From Gemmatirosa kalamazoonensis (GTDB lineage Bacteria; Gemmatimonadota; Gemmatimonadetes; Gemmatimonadales; Gemmatimonadaceae), in the NCBI RefSeq assembly GCF_000522985.1, contig NZ_CP007128.1, positions 1,100,220 through 1,164,219 on the forward strand: a stretch of DNA of 64,000 nucleotides, read 5' to 3'. Shown here piece after piece: positions 43,477 to 53,404 of this stretch. Positions within the stretch are counted from its first letter, which is position 1; the number at the start of each line of letters is the position of its first letter. Made by a program: the position numbers and the translations under genes. The notes beneath the pieces were generated by a model, which did not search any database, was not told the origin of the DNA, and saw nothing but the letters and a program-made list of their open reading frames with translations.

Positions 43477-43495
43477 CACTTTACGTTGCAAAGTG
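43477..43495. promoter_or_regulatory. Operator palindrome CACTTT-N7-AAAGTG
   Basis: A perfect 6-base inverted repeat in an AT-richer patch, starting two bases upstream of the -35 box of the regulator-pair promoter and lying in the divergent gap before the M13 peptidase gene. It is probably bound by the HTH_27 regulator in autoregulation. Confidence 0.6.
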
Positions 43496-43583
43496 AACGG
43501 CTCGGCCGCAGCGACCGCGATCGGCGGGGCGTATCCTGGATCGGACCGCCGTTCCCCGTACCGGCATCACCTCCCGGAGCACC

Positions 43584-45650
43584 ATGTCACACCCCGCTCG
43601 CCGGGCGCTCGCCGCGCTCGCCCTCCTCGCCGCCGCCGCCGCCCGCCCGGCCGAGGCCCAGCGCGCCCTCGGCATCGACACCACGAACTTCGACCGCGCG
43701 GTCCGCCCGCAGGACGACTTCTTCCGCTTCGTGAACGGCCGCTGGCTCGCGCGCACGGAGATCCCGGCCGACGCCTCGAGCTGGGGCGCGTTCAACGAGC
43801 TGTCCGAGGCGAGCCGCAACGCGCTCCACCGCATCCTCGACGAGGCGGCCTCCGACCGCCCCGCCGCGACGGTCGTCTCCAACACGCCGAGCGCCGCGCG
43901 CGCCACGCCGGGCGAGCGCAAGAAGGTCGGCGATCTGTACGCGAGCTTCCTCGACACCGCCCGCATCGAGGCGCGGGGCATCGCGCCGCTCGCCCCCGAG
44001 CTCCGCCGGATCGCCGCGCTGCAGACCGCCGGCCAGCTGCCGGGCACGCTCGCGCATCTCGCGCGCGTCGGCGTCGGCGGCCCGCTGAGCGTCGGCGTCG
44101 GCACGGACCAGAAGAACTCGCGCGAGAACGTGCTGCAGGTGAGTCAGTCCGGCCTCGGCCTCCCCGACCGCGACTACTACCTGTCGAGCGACGCGAAGCT
44201 CGCCGCGACGCGCAAGGCGTACGAGGCGTACGTCGCGCGGCTGCTCTCCCTCGCCGGCCAGCCCGACCCCGCCGGCGCCGCGGCGCGCGTGCTCGCGCTC
44301 GAGACGGCGATCGCCGAGAAGCACTGGGACCGCGCGAAGAACCGCGACCGCAACGCGACGTACAACCGCATGACCGTCGCCGAGCTGGCCGCGCTCGCGC
44401 CGCACCTCGACGTCGCCGCGTACCTGAAGGCGGCGGGGCTCGCGAAGGCCACCGACGTGATCGTGCGGCAGCCCGACTACGTGAAGTCGCTCGACGCGAT
44501 CGTCGCCGGCACGCCGGCGTCGACGTGGCGCGAGTATCTCGCGTTCCACCTCGTCGACAACTACGCGTCGGTGCTGCCTGACGCGTTCCAGCAGGCGCGG
44601 TTCGACTTCCGCGGCCGCACGCTGAACGGCCAGCAGGAGCCGCCCGCGCGGTGGAAGCGCGCCGTCGACGGCACGCAGGGGATCCTCGGCGAGGCCGCGG
44701 GGAAGCTCTACGTCGAGTCGTACTTCCAGCCCGCGGCGAAGGCGCGCATGGACGAGATGGTGCGCAACCTCCGCAAGGCGTACGAGATCGGCATCGACTC
44801 GCTCGAGTGGATGAGCCCCGAGACGAAGGCGGCGGCGAAGGCGAAGCTCGCGAAGTTCACGGTGAAGATCGCGTACCCCGACCACTGGCGCGACTACTCG
44901 GGGCTCGACGTGCGGCGCGACGACGCGTTCGGCAACGTGATGCGCGCGCAGGCGTTCGAGTACGACGAGATGACGTCGCGCCTCGGCAAGCCGGTCGACA
45001 AGACGCGCTGGGGGATGACGCCGCAGACGGTGAACGCGTACTACAACGCGACGAACAACGAGATCGTCTTCCCGGCCGCGATCCTGCAGCCGCCGTTCTT
45101 CGACGTGAACGCCGACGACGCGGTGAACTACGGCGCGATCGGCGCCGTGATCGGCCACGAGATCGGCCACGGCTTCGACGACCAGGGTCGCAAGTCCGAC
45201 GGCGACGGCAACCTCCGCGACTGGTGGACGTCGGCCGATGCGCAGGCGTTCGAGGCGCGCGCGTCGAAGCTCGGCGCGCAGTACGAGGCGATCTACCCGC
45301 TCGAGGGGCTGCACATCAACGGCCGCCTCACGATGGGCGAGAACATCGGCGACCTGTCGGGGCTCGCGCAGGCCTACCGCGCGTACCGGATCTCGCTCGG
45401 CGGCAAGGAGCCCCCGGTGATCGGCGGCTTCACGGGCGAGCAGCGCTTCTTCCTCGGCTTCGCGCAGATCTGGCGCACGAAGTTCCGCGAGGAGGCACTG
45501 CGCCAGCGGCTGCTCTCCGACCCGCACTCGCCGGGGATGCAGCGCGCGTTCGTGCCGCTCGTGAACAACGACGCGTTCCTGAAGGCGTTCGACGTGAAGC
45601 CGGGGGACCAGATGTGGCGCGATCCGGCGGAGCGGGTGAAGATCTGGTAA
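43584..45650 (+). CDS. pepO: M13 family metallopeptidase (PepO-like), secreted
   Basis: 688 residues. A signal peptide (cut near PAEAQ, residue 26) precedes the large helical domain. The zinc motif HEIGH is at 525-529 (in [14 protein letters not shown]), with the third ligand Glu in ENIGDLSGL and the substrate-binding NAYYN sequence near 486. The C-terminus (DPAERVKIW) is the family's conserved end. It cleaves small peptides in the periplasm. CCCGGAGC precedes the ATG. Confidence 0.96.
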   Translation: MSHPARRALAALALLAAAAARPAEAQRALGIDTTNFDRAVRPQDDFFRFVNGRWLARTEIPADASSWGAFNELSEASRNALHRILDEAASDRPAATVVSNTPSAARATPGERKKVGDLYASFLDTARIEARGIAPLAPELRRIAALQTAGQLPGTLAHLARVGVGGPLSVGVGTDQKNSRENVLQVSQSGLGLPDRDYYLSSDAKLAATRKAYEAYVARLLSLAGQPDPAGAAARVLALETAIAEKHWDRAKNRDRNATYNRMTVAELAALAPHLDVAAYLKAAGLAKATDVIVRQPDYVKSLDAIVAGTPASTWREYLAFHLVDNYASVLPDAFQQARFDFRGRTLNGQQEPPARWKRAVDGTQGILGEAAGKLYVESYFQPAAKARMDEMVRNLRKAYEIGIDSLEWMSPETKAAAKAKLAKFTVKIAYPDHWRDYSGLDVRRDDAFGNVMRAQAFEYDEMTSRLGKPVDKTRWGMTPQTVNAYYNATNNEIVFPAAILQPPFFDVNADDAVNYGAIGAVIGHEIGHGFDDQGRKSDGDGNLRDWWTSADAQAFEARASKLGAQYEAIYPLEGLHINGRLTMGENIGDLSGLAQAYRAYRISLGGKEPPVIGGFTGEQRFFLGFAQIWRTKFREEALRQRLLSDPHSPGMQRAFVPLVNNDAFLKAFDVKPGDQMWRDPAERVKIW

Positions 45651-45665
45651 GGGCGCTCATCTTTC

Positions 45666-45744
45666 TAACCGCAGAGGACGCAGAGGACGCAGAGGAGAAC
45701 CAATTCTTGTTGGTCTCCTCTGCGTCCTCTGCGTCCTCCGCGGT
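45666..45744. repeat. Palindrome of the AACCGCAGAGGACGCAGAG type
   Basis: Left arm 45666-45696 with repeated GCAGAGGAC units; right arm 45713-45744 is its complement. It separates the M13 gene from the arginase-like gene and ends three bases before one potential start of the latter, so the arginase-like gene probably starts later at 45765. Confidence 0.85.
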
Positions 45745-45764
45745 TCATGCTCTTCTCTTTCCCG

Positions 45765-46586
45765 ATGACCGCTCACCTGATCCGCGTCCCGTACGACTCG
45801 GGACATCGCGGTGCGCGCATGGGCGCGGGGCCGGACGTGCTCGGTCCTGCGCTCGCCGCGTCGTTAGGCGCTTCCGACGAGACGATCACACTGCCGGAGG
45901 GTTTCCGCACCGAGGCGACGGCGGGGTTCGCGCTCGCGCGCGCGCTCTCGACGCGGGTGCGCGACGCGCGCGACGCGGGGCGGCGCCCGATCGTGCTCGC
46001 CGGCAACTGCCTGTCGTCGTTAGGCACGGCGAGCGGCGTGGGTGGTGACGACCTCGCCGTGGTGTGGCTCGACGCGCACGGCGACCTCGAGACGCCGGAG
46101 ACGACGACGAGCGGCTTCGTCGACGGCATGGCGCTCGCCGCGCTGCTCGGCCGCTGCTGGCGGTCGATGACGGCATCGGTGCAGGGCTTCCGGCGGGTGC
46201 CCGGGTCGCGCGTGGTGCTCGTCGGCGCACGCGACCTCAGCGACGCCGAGCGCGCGCTCATCGCCGATGCGGGCGTGAGGTGGGTGCGGGCGGATGCGTT
46301 GGGCGCGCTCGACCCGGCGCTCGACGCGGTCGTCGCCGACGGCGCACGACGCGTCTACCTGCACGTGGACCTCGACGTGCACGATCCGGCCGCGCTGCCG
46401 GTGAACTCGTACCCCGCTCCCGGCGGACTCTCCGCGGCGGAGGTGCGCGACGTGGTGCGCCGCGTCGGCGCGCGGCTCGAGATCGCCGCCGCGGCGATGA
46501 CGGCGTACGATCCGTCGTGCGATCCGCGCGGGCTGGTGGTCGACGCGGCCCGCGCGCTCGCGCCGCTGCTCGCCGGATCCGCCTGA
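45765..46586 (+). CDS. Arginase-family (ureohydrolase) protein with altered metal site
   Basis: 273 residues from ATG 45765. DAHGDLETPETT and LHVDLDVHDP supply most of the manganese ligands, but where true arginases have GGDHS this protein has AGNCLSS, so one His ligand is lost and a Cys is placed there. Other members of the family carry such a change. It could be a formiminoglutamase-like or agmatinase-like enzyme. It converges with the response regulator gene. Confidence 0.82.
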   Translation: MTAHLIRVPYDSGHRGARMGAGPDVLGPALAASLGASDETITLPEGFRTEATAGFALARALSTRVRDARDAGRRPIVLAGNCLSSLGTASGVGGDDLAVVWLDAHGDLETPETTTSGFVDGMALAALLGRCWRSMTASVQGFRRVPGSRVVLVGARDLSDAERALIADAGVRWVRADALGALDPALDAVVADGARRVYLHVDLDVHDPAALPVNSYPAPGGLSAAEVRDVVRRVGARLEIAAAAMTAYDPSCDPRGLVVDAARALAPLLAGSA

Positions 46587-46592
46587 CGCGGC

Positions 46593-47342
46593 TCAACGCG
46601 CGGCGGACCGCTCGGCGAGCAGCGCCTCGAGCCGTGCGCGGCGCTCGCGGCTGAGCGGCACGCGCGCGCCCGACGCGAGCTCCACGCTGTGCTCGTACTT
46701 CGACACCGAGTGGACCGCGCGCACGCGGTCGAGCCGCACGATGGCCGAGCGGTGCGTGCGGAAGAAGCGGCCATCGAGGCGCGCCTCGAGCACGTGCATG
46801 CGCTCGCGCAGCAGCCGCCCGCGGCCGCCGTCGGTCGTGCCGTGCAGGCGCACGTAGTAGGTCTCCGCCTCGATCCACTCCACGTCGTCGAGCGGCACGA
46901 GCGTGGTGCGGTTGCGGTCGCGCACGAGAAGCGCCTCCGGGTGCGGGAGCGTCGCGCGCAGCGCCTCGGCCTCGCGCACGCGCTGCGCGGCACGCTCCAC
47001 GGCGAGCCGCAGCCGACCGCGGTCGAGCGGCTTCAGAACGTAGTCGAGCGCGTGCGCCTCGAACGCACGGAGCGCGTGCGCGTCGTACGCGGTGACGAAG
47101 ACCACGGCCGGCGGCGTCTCCTCCGGCGCGAGTCGCTCGAGCAGCGCGAACCCGTCGATCTCCGGCATCTCGACGTCGACGAACAGCAGGTCGGGACGTA
47201 CACGGCGGATCGCGTCGTGCGCGGCGAGCGCGTCGCCGCACTCGGCCACGACCGTCACGCCGCCCAACGCCGCGAGCTCGGCGCGCAGCCCCTCGCGCGC
47301 GAGCGGCTCGTCGTCGACCACGAGGGCGCGGAGATCGCTCAC
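46593..47342 (-). CDS. LytTR-type response regulator
   Basis: 249 residues from a GTG that overlaps the kinase stop. Receiver domain: acidic pair DD at 10-11, phospho-acceptor Asp56 in LLFVDVEMPE, Lys in VLKPL. The LytTR DNA-binding domain occupies residues about 145-240 (VEWIEAETYYVRLHG, FFRTHRSAIVRLDRVRAV). It is co-translated with the sensor kinase; together they form an AgrA/LytR-type two-component pair. Confidence 0.93.
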   Translation of the reverse strand: MSDLRALVVDDEPLAREGLRAELAALGGVTVVAECGDALAAHDAIRRVRPDLLFVDVEMPEIDGFALLERLAPEETPPAVVFVTAYDAHALRAFEAHALDYVLKPLDRGRLRLAVERAAQRVREAEALRATLPHPEALLVRDRNRTTLVPLDDVEWIEAETYYVRLHGTTDGGRGRLLRERMHVLEARLDGRFFRTHRSAIVRLDRVRAVHSVSKYEHSVELASGARVPLSRERRARLEALLAERSAAR

Positions 47343-48772
47343 GCGGCCTCGGCGCGCCGCAGTGGAAGCCGCAGCTCGGCGACCGCGCCGCCGTCGGGCC
47401 CTGCACGGAGGTCGAGCGACGCAGCCGTGCCGTACAGCGCGGCGAGCCGCGCGCGCGTGTTCGCGAGGCCGACGCCGCCGTCGGCCGGAGCGGCGCGCGG
47501 GCCGGGGCCGTCGTCGGTGACGGTGACGCGCAGGCTCCCGGACTCGCACCACGCGCGCAGCCGCACCACGCCGGCGCCGATGCGGCCGGCGACGCCGTGC
47601 TTCAAGGCGTTCTCGACGAGTGGCTGCAGGACGAGCCGCGGCACGAGCGCGTCGCGCGCCTCGGGCGATGCGTCGATCGTCGGCTGGAGCCGGTCGGGGA
47701 AGCGCACGCGCTCGACGTCGAGGTAGCGCGCCACGAACGCGAGCTCGTCGTCGAGGCGGACCGCGTCGCCGGCCGCGAGCACGTAGCGCAGCAGCTCCGC
47801 GAGGTCGCCGAGCACGCGCGCGGTGGCCGGCGCGTCGCCGCGTCGCGCGAGCACGAGCGCCGTGTTCAGGGCGTTGAACAGGAAGTGCGGCCGGAGCTGC
47901 GCGGTGAGCGCGGCGAGCCGCCCCTCCGTCGCGGCGGCGGTGAGCGCCGCCGTGCGCCGTGCGCTCTCGGTGGCGAGCCGCTCGGCGTCGGACGCGCGGG
48001 CGATCGCGGCGACGAGCACGCCGGCGAGCGCGTCGAGCGGCAGGTACGCGGCGAATGCCCACACCGCGGCGGCCACGAACGACGCCGGGCCTAACGGCAC
48101 GAACAGCGCGCGGGTAAGGGCGACGAGTGCGAGCCCGTGCACGCCCGCGACGCCGACGACGAGCGCGGCGTCGCGCGCGACCGCCGCCGCCGACAGCGGC
48201 CGTTCCGCGTCGCCGGCGCGTGCGCGGCGCACCACCCACGGCGCCGCACCGGCCCATGCGACGAGAGTGGCGAGCTGCCACCAGAGCGCGACCCACCACG
48301 CCACCGGCTGCGCGCGCGCCGCGAGCGTGGCCCACACCGGTGCGAGCCCGGCCGCGGCGCACGCGGTGAGCGCGGCGCCTAACAGCACGCGGCTCCCCGG
48401 CGTGCCCGCGCGCGGCAACGCGTCGCCGACGCGCCCGACGACCGCCGCGGTGGCGCGCCCCGCGTACGCCGCGACGAGCGCCGGCACGAGCGCGACGAGC
48501 ATCCCCGCCGATGGCGCGTCGGCGTGCATGACGGCGAGCGCGCCGAAGTGCGCCGCGAACAGCCCCGCCACCGCGGCGATCGCCGCCGCCCACCCCGGTG
48601 CGCCGGCGAACGCGCCCGCGAACGCGCCGAGCATGACGACGAGCGCCGGTCCCTGGACCTCGTCGGCGCCGAGGTCGAGCACGCCGGCGGCGAGCCCACC
48701 GCCGAGGGCGAGGGCGAGCGGAAGGAGCGGCAGGCGACGCGTGGTGGGCACGGCGGCAATGTGCGTGTCCAC
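47339..48772 (-). CDS. LytS-like sensor histidine kinase
   Basis: About 477 residues from the GTG at 48772; the exact start is uncertain because the frame is open further upstream. Eight or so membrane helices form the input domain (residues about 10-270). The phospho-acceptor His lies in AQLRPHFLFNALNTALVLAR near residue 290, the N box is VENALKHG and the G boxes are TDDGPGP and GVGLANTR. This is the LytS/YpdA layout that pairs with LytTR regulators. Stop and regulator start overlap by four bases. Confidence 0.9.
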   Translation of the reverse strand: MDTHIAAVPTTRRLPLLPLALALGGGLAAGVLDLGADEVQGPALVVMLGAFAGAFAGAPGWAAAIAAVAGLFAAHFGALAVMHADAPSAGMLVALVPALVAAYAGRATAAVVGRVGDALPRAGTPGSRVLLGAALTACAAAGLAPVWATLAARAQPVAWWVALWWQLATLVAWAGAAPWVVRRARAGDAERPLSAAAVARDAALVVGVAGVHGLALVALTRALFVPLGPASFVAAAVWAFAAYLPLDALAGVLVAAIARASDAERLATESARRTAALTAAATEGRLAALTAQLRPHFLFNALNTALVLARRGDAPATARVLGDLAELLRYVLAAGDAVRLDDELAFVARYLDVERVRFPDRLQPTIDASPEARDALVPRLVLQPLVENALKHGVAGRIGAGVVRLRAWCESGSLRVTVTDDGPGPRAAPADGGVGLANTRARLAALYGTAASLDLRAGPDGGAVAELRLPLRRAEAA

Positions 48773-48919
48773 GGCACTCGGCGCGACGACCGGGCGCGTC
48801 CGTGCAACGGCCGGCGCCGGTGGTGCAACGAGCGGTGCCGGGCTAGGTTGCGAGTTGGTAGCGAGCCGAGAATTAGCGGCCGCGCCGTGAGCCGCACCCG
48901 TAGGTCCGAGCAGGTCGTC
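48773..48919. other. Divergent gap upstream of the LytS-like kinase
   Basis: 147 bases between two opposite gene starts. I see no convincing -35/-10 pair and no palindrome beyond short GC repeats. Confidence 0.3.
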
Positions 48920-50331
48920 ATGCAGTTGTCCCGCGGCGCGTACGGCGCCGTCCATCCCGCCCCGCGCGCCGAGCCGCCGCGGGGCGTCGTGCCCAACGGG
49001 CTTCAGGTCGAGAGCTGGCGCCTGCTGTGGGAGGAGCACGCCGCCGACCCCGACGCGCAGGCGGCGCTCGGCGCGTGGGAGCGCGCGCGCGCGATCACGC
49101 GCTGCCCGAGGCGCGGGCGCTCGTGGAGCGGTTCGTGGCCGGCGCGATCGACCTCGCGACGTTCCGCCAGGAGCTCGACCGGCGCGCGAAGTCGGAGTGG
49201 CGCGCGCTCGCGCTGCGCGGGCCGGCGGGCGCGATGGTGCTGAACCAGCTCGCGAAGCACGCCGACGCCGACTCGCTCGCCGCCGCGCTGCGCGCCGTGC
49301 TCCCCGCCCCGCCCGACGCGCCGACGGCGTTGGAGCGGCTGCGCGCGTGGGTGCGCGCCGCGACGGCGCTCGTGTCCGACGCGCCTAACGCGGCGCCCGG
49401 CCGGCTCGTCGCGTTCGCGGCCGCGTGCTGGCACGTGCAGGCGCCGGAGCGGTGGCCCGCGTACCACCCGTCGGCGCGCGCGGCGCTCGCCGCCGAGGAA
49501 GGACTGTTCGCGCCGACCGGCGACGCCCCGTCGGACTATCTGGCATTCCGGCACGCGTTCCTCGCGCTCGCCGCGGCGGTCGGCATCGGCGACGCGCAGC
49601 TCGAGCGGCTGTGTCGCGCGCACGCCGGGCGCGTGGCCGACGATCCCGACTTCGACGAGACGCTCGACGAGCCCACGTCCGTGCGTCGCCGCGCGCCGCG
49701 TGTGACGCGCGTGCCACGGGTGACGCGCGCGGCGCGCGTGGCCGAGCGCCCGCCGGCGTACGCGCCGGCGGCGGAGCCGGCGACGGTCGCGGGGCCGGCG
49801 GACCGACCGGCGGTGCCGGGACACACGCAGGTGCAGTGGCTGCTCGCGCGACTCGGCCGCGCGCTCGGCTGTCGCGTGTGGATCGCGGCGAACGACCACG
49901 CGCGGACGTGGGAAGGCGAAGCGTTAGGCACCCTGTCGCTGCCGCGGCTGCCGCGGCTCGGGCTCGACGACGAGAGCGAGCGGCTGGTGCGGCTGATCGA
50001 CGTGGTGTGGATCAGCGGCCGGCACCGCGTGGCGGCGGCGTTCGAGGTGGAGCGCACGACGTCGGTGCACTCGGGGATCCTGCGCATGGCGGACCTCGCG
50101 GCGCTCGCGCCGAACCTGAGCTTCCCGATGTACGTCGTGGCGCCGCGCGACCGGCTGCCGAAGGTGCGGCGCGAGCTGGCGCGGCCGTCGCTGCAGGCGT
50201 TAGGCCTCGGCCGGCGGTGCGGCTTCTTCTCGGCGGAGTCGCTCGTCGCGTCGGCGGACGCGATCGCGCGGTTCGGCGGCGGGCCGGCGGCGATCGAGCG
50301 GCTGGCCGAGCGGGTGAGCGAGCCGGCGTAA
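48920..50331 (+). CDS. PD-(D/E)XK nuclease-like protein with apparent frameshift
   Basis: ATG 48920 starts MQLSRGAYGAVHPAPRAE and reads to ...GAWERAR; the remainder (DHALPEARALVERFVAG and on) is in the other frame. Deleting one GC in the (GC)6 tract near 49079-49091 joins them into about 469 residues. The N-terminal half is helical; the C-terminal domain has LIDVVWISGRHRVAAAFEVE, an Asp followed by Glu-x-Glu as in restriction-type nucleases, then TTSVHSGILRMADLAALAPN and YVVAPRDR. The usual Lys of the motif is Arg. It may be a defence or repair endonuclease; no partner methylase is nearby. Confidence 0.65.
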
Positions 50332-50379
50332 GCGCGTATTGCCCTCCGCGGCCGCCGGCGGTATGCTTCCACTCACCAG

Positions 50380-50727
50380 ATGACTGGAGCGGCCGTGAAG
50401 CGCGCACCGCCGGAGATGCTGCAGGGCACCGTCGACGTCCTCATCCTCCGCGCGCTCGCGTGGGAGCCGATGCACGGCTACGCCATCGCCCGCTGGCTCG
50501 ACGCGCGCAGCGACGGCGTCCTCGGCGTCGACGGCGCCGCGCTCTATCAGGCGCTCCATCGCCTCGAGCACCGCAAGTGGGTCGCGGCGTCGTGGGGGCT
50601 CTCGGAGAACAACCGCCGAGCGAAGTTCTACGCGCTCACCCCCGGCGGCCGCGCGCGCCTGCGCAGCGAGTCCGCGACGTGGGCGCGGTACGCGGAGGCC
50701 GTCTTCAAGGTGCTCAGCCCGGGCTGA
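50380..50727 (+). CDS. PadR family transcriptional regulator
   Basis: 115 residues. The sequence GTVDVLILRALAWEPMHGYA then GAALYQALHRLEHRKWVAAS is the standard PadR winged helix; the closing helix ESATWARYAEAVFKVLS dimerises. It is ten bases upstream of the permease gene, a pairing very common in Acidobacteria and Gemmatimonadota, where PadR probably controls the permease. Confidence 0.94.
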   Translation: MTGAAVKRAPPEMLQGTVDVLILRALAWEPMHGYAIARWLDARSDGVLGVDGAALYQALHRLEHRKWVAASWGLSENNRRAKFYALTPGGRARLRSESATWARYAEAVFKVLSPG

Positions 50728-50737
50728 CGGAGGCCAC

Positions 50738-53401
50738 ATGCCGGTGCGCGGTCGGCGGTTCCGTTTTCGCTTCCCGTGGCGCTCGCGCGGCGAGATCGCG
50801 CGCGACGTCGACGCGGAGCTCGCGTTCCATCTCGACATGCGGGCGCGCGACCTCGTCGCGGCCGGCCTCGCGCCCGACGAGGCGCGGCGCCAGGCCTGCG
50901 CGGAGTTCGGCGACCTCGCGTTCACACGCGACTACTGCCGCGATCTCGACGAGCGAGGCGAGCGCGTCGCCCGATGGACCGACCGCGTGGCGGAGTGGCG
51001 GCAGGACGCGCGCTACGCGTGGCGCGGCGTGCGCCGCAGTCCCGCGTTCGCCGCCGTGTCGCTCGTCACGCTGCTGCTCGCGCTCGGCGCGAACACGGCG
51101 ATCTTCGGCGTCACGCGCGCCGTGCTGCTCGCGCCGCTGCCGTACCGCGCGCCGGCGTCGCTCGTGGCGGTGTACGAGCGCGCGCCCGACGAGCCGGCGG
51201 GACGCATGCCGCTGTCGGTGCCGGATCTGCTCGACTACCGGGCCGCGCAGCGTACGCTCGCCGGCCTCGCCGCGTACACCGGCCGGACGGTGACGTGGCG
51301 TCCGCGGAGCGGCGATCCCGAGCTGTTCGATGCGCTCTCGGTGACGGCGAACACGTTCGCGATACTCGGCGCGCGGCCGCTGCTCGGTCGCGTGTTCGCG
51401 CCGGGCGACGACGCGGCGGGCGCGCCGCCGCGCGTCGTGCTGTCCTACGCGCTCTGGCGACGGGCGTTCGGCGCCGACGCCGCGGTCGTCGGCTCGACGA
51501 TCACGCTGAACGACCTGCCCTACACCATCGTCGGCGTGATGCCGCGCGGCTTCACGTTAGGCGGCTACGAGTCGGTGTGGACGCCGCTCGACCTCGCGCG
51601 CGACGCCGCGAACGCCGCGGTGACGCGCAAGCAGCACTATCTGCGCACGATCGCGCGGCTCGCGCCCGGGGTCACGCGCGCCGCCGCCGAGGCGGATCTG
51701 CGCGCCGAGTCGCGCCGCCTCGGCGCGCAGTACCCCGACGCGAACGGCGGCCGCCTCGCGCGGCTCGTACCGCTGCACGACGACCTTTCCGGCGACCTCC
51801 GCCCCGCGGTGCTGCTGCTCCAGGGCGCCGCGGCGCTGGTGCTGCTCATCGCCTGCGTGAACCTGGCGAACGTGACGCTGTCGCGCGCCGTCGCGCGGCG
51901 GCGGGAGCTGGCCCTGCGCGCCGCGTTAGGCGCGGGCCGAGGGCGCATCGTGCGACAGCTCCTCACGGAGAGCGTGCTGCTGGCGCTCGCGGGCGGCGCG
52001 TTGGGCAGCGGCACCGCGGTCGTCGCGACGCGCGCCCTGCTCGCGCTCAACCCCGACGCCCTTCCCGCGCTGTTCGACGTGCGCGTCGACGCGCGGGTGC
52101 TGCTGTTCGGCCTCGTGCTCTCCGCGCTCACCGGGATCCTGTTCGGCCTCCTCCCCGCGCTCGGCGCGGCGCGCGCCGGACCGCACGCGGCGCTGAAGGA
52201 CGGCGGCCGCGCCGGCGTCGGGCGCGGCGGCGAGCGGGCGCGCCGGGGGCTGGTCGTGGCGCAGGTGGCGCTCGCCGTCGTGCTGCTCGTCGGCGCCGGG
52301 CTGCTGCTCCGCAGCTTCGCCGAGCTGACGCGCGTGCGACTCGGGTTCGACCCGGCGCACGTGCTCACGGCGGAGGTACGCGTGAGCGGCGAGCGGTACG
52401 ACGATTCGTCGCGCGTGAACCGCTTCTACGACGCGGTGCTCGACGAGGTCCGGCGCGCGCCCGGCGTCGTCGCCGCGGGCGCGGCGAGCACGCTGCCGAC
52501 CGAGGGGAAGATCTTCAGCTCGCTCGTCGTCGAGGGCGCGCCGACGGAGCGCCCGGGAGACGTGGGCTTCACGCTCGTGCGCGGCGACTACTTCCGCGCG
52601 TTAGGCATCCCACTGCTCGCCGGCCGCGGCATCGACGCGCGCGACGGCGTGGGCGCGCCGGCCATCGTGGTCGTGAACGCGGCGGCCGCGCGCGCGTTCT
52701 TCCCCGGCGGCGACGCCGTCGGGCGGCACGTCCGGCTCGGCCCCGACCCGCACACGCCGTGGGCGACGGTGGTCGGCGTGGTCGGCGACGTGCGCGACCA
52801 GCGTGTCGACGTGCCGCCCGGGCCGGCGGTGTACATGAGCCACGCGCAGAACACGTGGATGCGATCGCTCGCGCTCACCGTGCGCACGGCCGGCGACCCG
52901 CGCGCGTCCGAGCGCCTCGTGCGCCGCGCGGTGCGCGACGCGGACCCGCAGCTCGCCGTGCGCGACGTGCGCCCGATGGAGGACGTGCTCGGCGCGAGCC
53001 TCGCCGCGCGGCGCCTCGCGCTCGGCCTCGTGGCATCGTTCGCAGCCGTCGCGCTGACGCTCGCGGCGGTGGGGATCTACGGCGTGCTCGCGTTCTCGGT
53101 CACGAGCCGCACGCGCGAGTTCGGCGTGCGGCTGACGCTCGGCGCGCGGCGGCGGAGCGTGATGCTGCTCGTCGTGCGGCAGGGGCTGGGGTGGTCGCTG
53201 CTCGGCCTCGCGCTCGGCGCGTTCGGCGCCGCGTTAGGCGGGCGGCTGCTCGACGGCGTATTGTACGGCGTGGGGCACGGGGATCTCGCGACGTTCGCGG
53301 CGGCGGGGGCGGGGCTGGTGGTCGTGGTGCTGGTGTCGTGCGCGGTGCCGGCGGTGCGGGCGATGCGGGTGGATCCGATCGAGAGCGTGCGGGCGGAGTG
53401 A
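50738..53401 (+). CDS. FtsX/MacB-like permease (ADOP family)
   Basis: 887 residues. The N-terminal cytoplasmic prefix (AELAFHLDMRARDLVAAGLA) is the permease-prefix domain. Then follow a membrane helix (AVSLVTLLLALGANTAIFGV), a MacB-type periplasmic domain, three further helices, a second periplasmic domain and three more, i.e. a duplicated FtsX arrangement. ADOP (orphan duplicated permeases) have no ABC ATPase in the operon, as here. It may transmit force or export a lipid or peptide. It ends at repeat copy 5. Confidence 0.93.
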   Translation: MPVRGRRFRFRFPWRSRGEIARDVDAELAFHLDMRARDLVAAGLAPDEARRQACAEFGDLAFTRDYCRDLDERGERVARWTDRVAEWRQDARYAWRGVRRSPAFAAVSLVTLLLALGANTAIFGVTRAVLLAPLPYRAPASLVAVYERAPDEPAGRMPLSVPDLLDYRAAQRTLAGLAAYTGRTVTWRPRSGDPELFDALSVTANTFAILGARPLLGRVFAPGDDAAGAPPRVVLSYALWRRAFGADAAVVGSTITLNDLPYTIVGVMPRGFTLGGYESVWTPLDLARDAANAAVTRKQHYLRTIARLAPGVTRAAAEADLRAESRRLGAQYPDANGGRLARLVPLHDDLSGDLRPAVLLLQGAAALVLLIACVNLANVTLSRAVARRRELALRAALGAGRGRIVRQLLTESVLLALAGGALGSGTAVVATRALLALNPDALPALFDVRVDARVLLFGLVLSALTGILFGLLPALGAARAGPHAALKDGGRAGVGRGGERARRGLVVAQVALAVVLLVGAGLLLRSFAELTRVRLGFDPAHVLTAEVRVSGERYDDSSRVNRFYDAVLDEVRRAPGVVAAGAASTLPTEGKIFSSLVVEGAPTERPGDVGFTLVRGDYFRALGIPLLAGRGIDARDGVGAPAIVVVNAAAARAFFPGGDAVGRHVRLGPDPHTPWATVVGVVGDVRDQRVDVPPGPAVYMSHAQNTWMRSLALTVRTAGDPRASERLVRRAVRDADPQLAVRDVRPMEDVLGASLAARRLALGLVASFAAVALTLAAVGIYGVLAFSVTSRTREFGVRLTLGARRRSVMLLVVRQGLGWSLLGLALGAFGAALGGRLLDGVLYGVGHGDLATFAAAGAGLVVVVLVSCAVPAVRAMRVDPIESVRAE

Positions 53402-53404
53402 GAG

